Shown in pieces: positions 37,936 through 40,047 of a DNA stretch of 40,047 nt (position 1 is its first letter; each line of letters starts with the position of its first letter). The stretch covers positions 1-40,047 of the forward strand of contig CALMQM010000002.1 of assembly GCA_937871435.1 (NCBI GenBank), read 5' to 3'. This DNA comes from an uncultured Bacteroidota bacterium. Lineage in GTDB: Bacteria; Bacteroidota; Bacteroidia; AKYH767-A; 2013-40CM-41-45. Position numbers and translations under genes: made by a program. The notes under the pieces were generated by a model. It searched no databases and was not told the DNA's origin. It saw only the letters and a list, made by a program, of their open reading frames with translations.

Positions 37936-37943
37936 TATTTTTG
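37936..37943 (+). promoter_or_regulatory. -7 element of the Crp/Fnr gene
   Basis: TATTTTTG matches TAnnTTTG, giving a leader of about 20 bases. The -33 position reads TTTCG instead of TTG, which could mean dependence on an activator. Confidence 0.5.
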
Positions 37944-37969
37944 AATGACAAAGCTCAATTTTATAAAGG

Positions 37970-38680
37970 ATGAATGGTCGGATAGAGTGCACAACATGTC
38001 CAAATACAAAATGTTTTGTGCAACAAAATTGCAATTCAGAATGGATACAGATTATCAGCCGATCCAAGGAGCAGTCGCTGTATCAGAAAGGACAACAAAT
38101 TTTTCGTGAAGGTGATAAAGTGTCCGGATTGTATTTTATTCAACAAGGGAAAGTAAAAATAGTTTCCAATGGTTTGAACGGAAAAGAACAAATAGTTCGA
38201 CTTGCTTCAGATGGATATGTCATTGGCCATTGTGGAATAGGAGAAGAGATGTATCCAATTGGCGCGGTTGCCCTGGAAGATACTACAGCTTGCTTTCTGT
38301 CGAATGAGTTATTGAAAAGCGCTTATAGAGAGAATGTACAATTTACACTTGCATTCATGTTTTATTATTCTTCTGAGTTGCGCAAAATGGAAGCCCGACT
38401 AAAATATGTTGCTCAGATGTCGATCCGGGAAAAAGTAGCAGAAGCACTGCTTTACTTATATGATATTTTTGGTGTGAATGGTGATGCTCAGGTTTTGAAT
38501 GTGACTATGAGCAGGCAAGAGTTGGCTGATTTAGTTGGCACAAATGCAGAACAGGTAACCAGACAGCTTTCACTTTTTCAGGATGAAAAAATAATTTCAA
38601 AGCAAGGAAAAGACCTTGCAATCCTGCGTGTGGATTTGTTGAGAAAAATGGTGAAATCATATAGCCATCAGGAATTGTAA
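37970..38680 (+). CDS. Crp/Fnr family transcriptional regulator with N-terminal cysteine cluster
   Basis: The 236-residue protein has a cyclic-nucleotide-binding-type beta-roll (about 32-120: FREGDKVSGLYFIQQGKVKI), a dimerisation helix and a winged helix-turn-helix (MSRQELADLVGTNAEQVTRQL, about 180-200). Before the roll are C7, C10, C15 and C21 (C-x2-C-x4-C-x5-C), similar in placement to the N-terminal iron-sulfur cysteines of FNR. A further cysteine is in GHCGIG and another in TTACFL. Residues for cAMP binding are not evident. An oxygen- or redox-sensing role is an inference. It is followed by a 291-base gap and then a heme lipoprotein gene. Confidence 0.88.
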   Translation: MNGRIECTTCPNTKCFVQQNCNSEWIQIISRSKEQSLYQKGQQIFREGDKVSGLYFIQQGKVKIVSNGLNGKEQIVRLASDGYVIGHCGIGEEMYPIGAVALEDTTACFLSNELLKSAYRENVQFTLAFMFYYSSELRKMEARLKYVAQMSIREKVAEALLYLYDIFGVNGDAQVLNVTMSRQELADLVGTNAEQVTRQLSLFQDEKIISKQGKDLAILRVDLLRKMVKSYSHQEL

Positions 38681-38971
38681 AAATTTTAAAGTTAGAAGTC
38701 AGGAGGAAGTGGTGCATTCTTTCTCATTTTTTCTTCTATTAAACTTTGTTTATCGCACTGGCGACCGATAGGTCAGGATCATTTTTGAGCCCAAAATTCG
38801 CGAAAATCAACACAGCTAAAGCGGTTTCCTGCGTTTTCGCAGGACTCTAAATGACGATTCACCTTAATTCTGGTGATTGCAATCATGTTCAGACATACGT
38901 AAATGAAGGACATTTAAACCGTTTTTAATGGTGTAGATAAACCGAATCAATTCAAAAAAATAACAACGCTT
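38681..38971. other. Intergenic region with two hairpins
   Basis: TCCTGCG-TTTT-CGCAGGA (38827-38844) is a perfect seven-base stem, but without a following T-run. TCACC (38859-38863) is mirrored by GGTGA (38872-38876). No consensus promoter for the next gene was found. Confidence 0.4.
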
Positions 38972-39370
38972 ATGAAATTGTATCGCTTCATTTTAATTTT
39001 CTTCTCTCTCGCGGTTCTTTATTCCTGCGAGAAAGACAATTATTTTGTTCCCAAGGAAACAATTGTGAATCCCAATGTCCCGATTAGTTTTAGTCAGGAT
39101 ATACAACCAATTTTTGATTTGAGTTGCTCTATTTCAGGTTGTCATGACGGACAGAATGATGATCCTGATTTAACAGTTGGTAATGCTTATGCTTCTTTGT
39201 TTTCAACGGGAGATATCGACACTGTAACCGCTGAGAACAGTAAACTTTACAAACGTGTAGCGGGAATAAGTGGAGCTTTGATGCCTCCAACAGCTAATGG
39301 AGGACCATTGCCAGCCAACAAGGTGAGTCTCATTTTAAACTGGATTAAACAGGGTGCCAAGGACAATTAA
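38972..39370 (+). CDS. Small c-type cytochrome-like lipoprotein
   Basis: The 132-residue product has a short signal with lipobox VLYSC (C19). SQDIQPIFDLSCSISGCHDG contains C52-x4-C57-H58, a widened heme-attachment motif found in Bacteroidota and planctomycete-type cytochromes, and GALMPP (M104) offers an axial methionine. The end VSLILNWIKQGAKDN is typical of small cytochrome c domains. It should be anchored at the periplasmic or outer membrane and could carry electrons. It is 13 bases upstream of the DUF5777-like gene and is probably co-transcribed with it. Confidence 0.78.
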   Translation: MKLYRFILIFFSLAVLYSCEKDNYFVPKETIVNPNVPISFSQDIQPIFDLSCSISGCHDGQNDDPDLTVGNAYASLFSTGDIDTVTAENSKLYKRVAGISGALMPPTANGGPLPANKVSLILNWIKQGAKDN

Positions 39371-39383
39371 AAAAAAACAACGT

Positions 39384-40028
39384 ATGAAAACTATTTTCAA
39401 TAAAATCAAATTCGCTGTTCTGTCACTTTTTGTCATTGCTCCTGTTGCGATGATGGCACAAGAAGCAGCCGGTACAACAGGAACGAAGGAAATCGTGAAG
39501 AGCACATTTGAAAATGGAGTGCTGATCAATAACCAGACAGTTGAGGGACCGAATAGAAAGTCGCTCGATTTTATGATTCAGCACCGTTTCGGTTTAATTA
39601 AGGACGAGAAAGACCTGTATGGTTTTTTTGCTCCGGCGAATGTGCGACTAGGATTGAATTATGGAATTACAAAAAGAATTTCTGTTGGAATTGGTGCCGC
39701 TAAATTGAAGAGGTATTATGATCTGCAATGGAAAGTTATTCTTCTTCAACAAACGAAAAGCGGGGGAAGTCCGGTTACGATTTCTTACCATGGTGACTTA
39801 GCAAGAAGCGCGAATGATAAATCAAAATTTTTGAATCAGGACAGCACCTATAAGGGAAGTAATCGCATCAATTATTTTCATGAGTTAATGATTGCTCGTA
39901 AATTCAGTAATAAAATTTCTTTCCAGGTAGCTGCAACGTATACTCACTACAATATTTCTGAAGCGATTACAGTTGTTGAAAACAATCAATCTCTTCGGAT
40001 CAAGTTTCTAGTGCAACATTTTAGCTAA
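39384..40028 (+). CDS. DUF5777-like beta-barrel protein, apparently truncated
   Basis: Starting at ATG 39384 gives a signal peptide (MKTIFNKIKFAVLSLFVIAPVAMMAQ); an in-frame ATG at 39354 overlaps the upstream gene and precedes the signal. The region IQHRFGLIKDEKDLYGFFAPANVRLGLNYGI and FHELMIARKFSNKISFQVAATYTHYN match DUF5777 proteins of Bacteroidota. I expect such proteins to continue for several more beta strands, but here the frame stops after about 214 residues with an atypical tail (LRIKFLVQHFS). The stop is 19 bases from the end of the window, so a sequence error or a second misjoin at the right edge is possible. Confidence 0.7.
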   Translation: MKTIFNKIKFAVLSLFVIAPVAMMAQEAAGTTGTKEIVKSTFENGVLINNQTVEGPNRKSLDFMIQHRFGLIKDEKDLYGFFAPANVRLGLNYGITKRISVGIGAAKLKRYYDLQWKVILLQQTKSGGSPVTISYHGDLARSANDKSKFLNQDSTYKGSNRINYFHELMIARKFSNKISFQVAATYTHYNISEAITVVENNQSLRIKFLVQHFS

Positions 40029-40047
40029 ACTAATTAATTATTACCAA

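Overview
The window is Bacteroidota DNA with a foreign first segment. Positions 1 to about 680 are high-GC (42 of the first 60 bases are G or C). They carry the tails of two convergent actinobacterial-type genes: a sugar ABC transporter ATPase and, on the minus strand, a GGDEF diguanylate cyclase. Inside a response-regulator reading frame the composition drops abruptly (26 of 60 G/C at 781-840) and stays that way to the end. Both reading frames are broken at the same place, so a chimeric assembly or library join is the simplest explanation. The rest is assigned to Bacteroidota because of type IX secretion (T9SS) sorting domains, promoters of the TTG-N20-TAnnTTTG kind, DUF5723/DUF5777-type proteins and absence of Shine-Dalgarno dependence.

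Layout of the Bacteroidota part. 665-12587 is mostly housekeeping: a truncated REC-histidine kinase, a methyltransferase, mnmG with a perfect parS site at its stop codon, an acyl-CoA thioesterase, a Kup potassium transporter, a family 9 glycosyltransferase, a TatD nuclease and type I asparaginase pair, DusB, a CPBP protease and tRNA-Ser(GGA). 12588-37744 is rich in surface and secreted proteins. Five carry T9SS C-terminal domains: a CotH-type kinase, a propeller protein, a lysyl-oxidase-like protein with four FN3 repeats, a 1508-residue NIDO/PKD protein, and an Ig-like repeat protein. Among them lie a HipBA toxin-antitoxin operon with a clear three-operator control region, a lipoprotein, adenine deaminase, a DUF5723 protein, an exported prenyltransferase-like toroid protein, an ABC-F ATPase and a YkgJ-type protein. 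37745-40047 holds a Crp/Fnr regulator with an N-terminal cysteine cluster, then a heme lipoprotein and a DUF5777-like protein in tandem.

The observations most worth following are: the lysyl-oxidase domain, which keeps the copper-binding histidines and both residues of the LTQ cofactor; the parS site beside mnmG, which suggests proximity to the replication origin; the helically phased HipB operators that bracket the hipBA promoter; the 501-bp two-domain repeat in the largest gene; and the left-hand chimera. No T9SS secretion machinery, CRISPR array, insertion sequence or prophage was seen.
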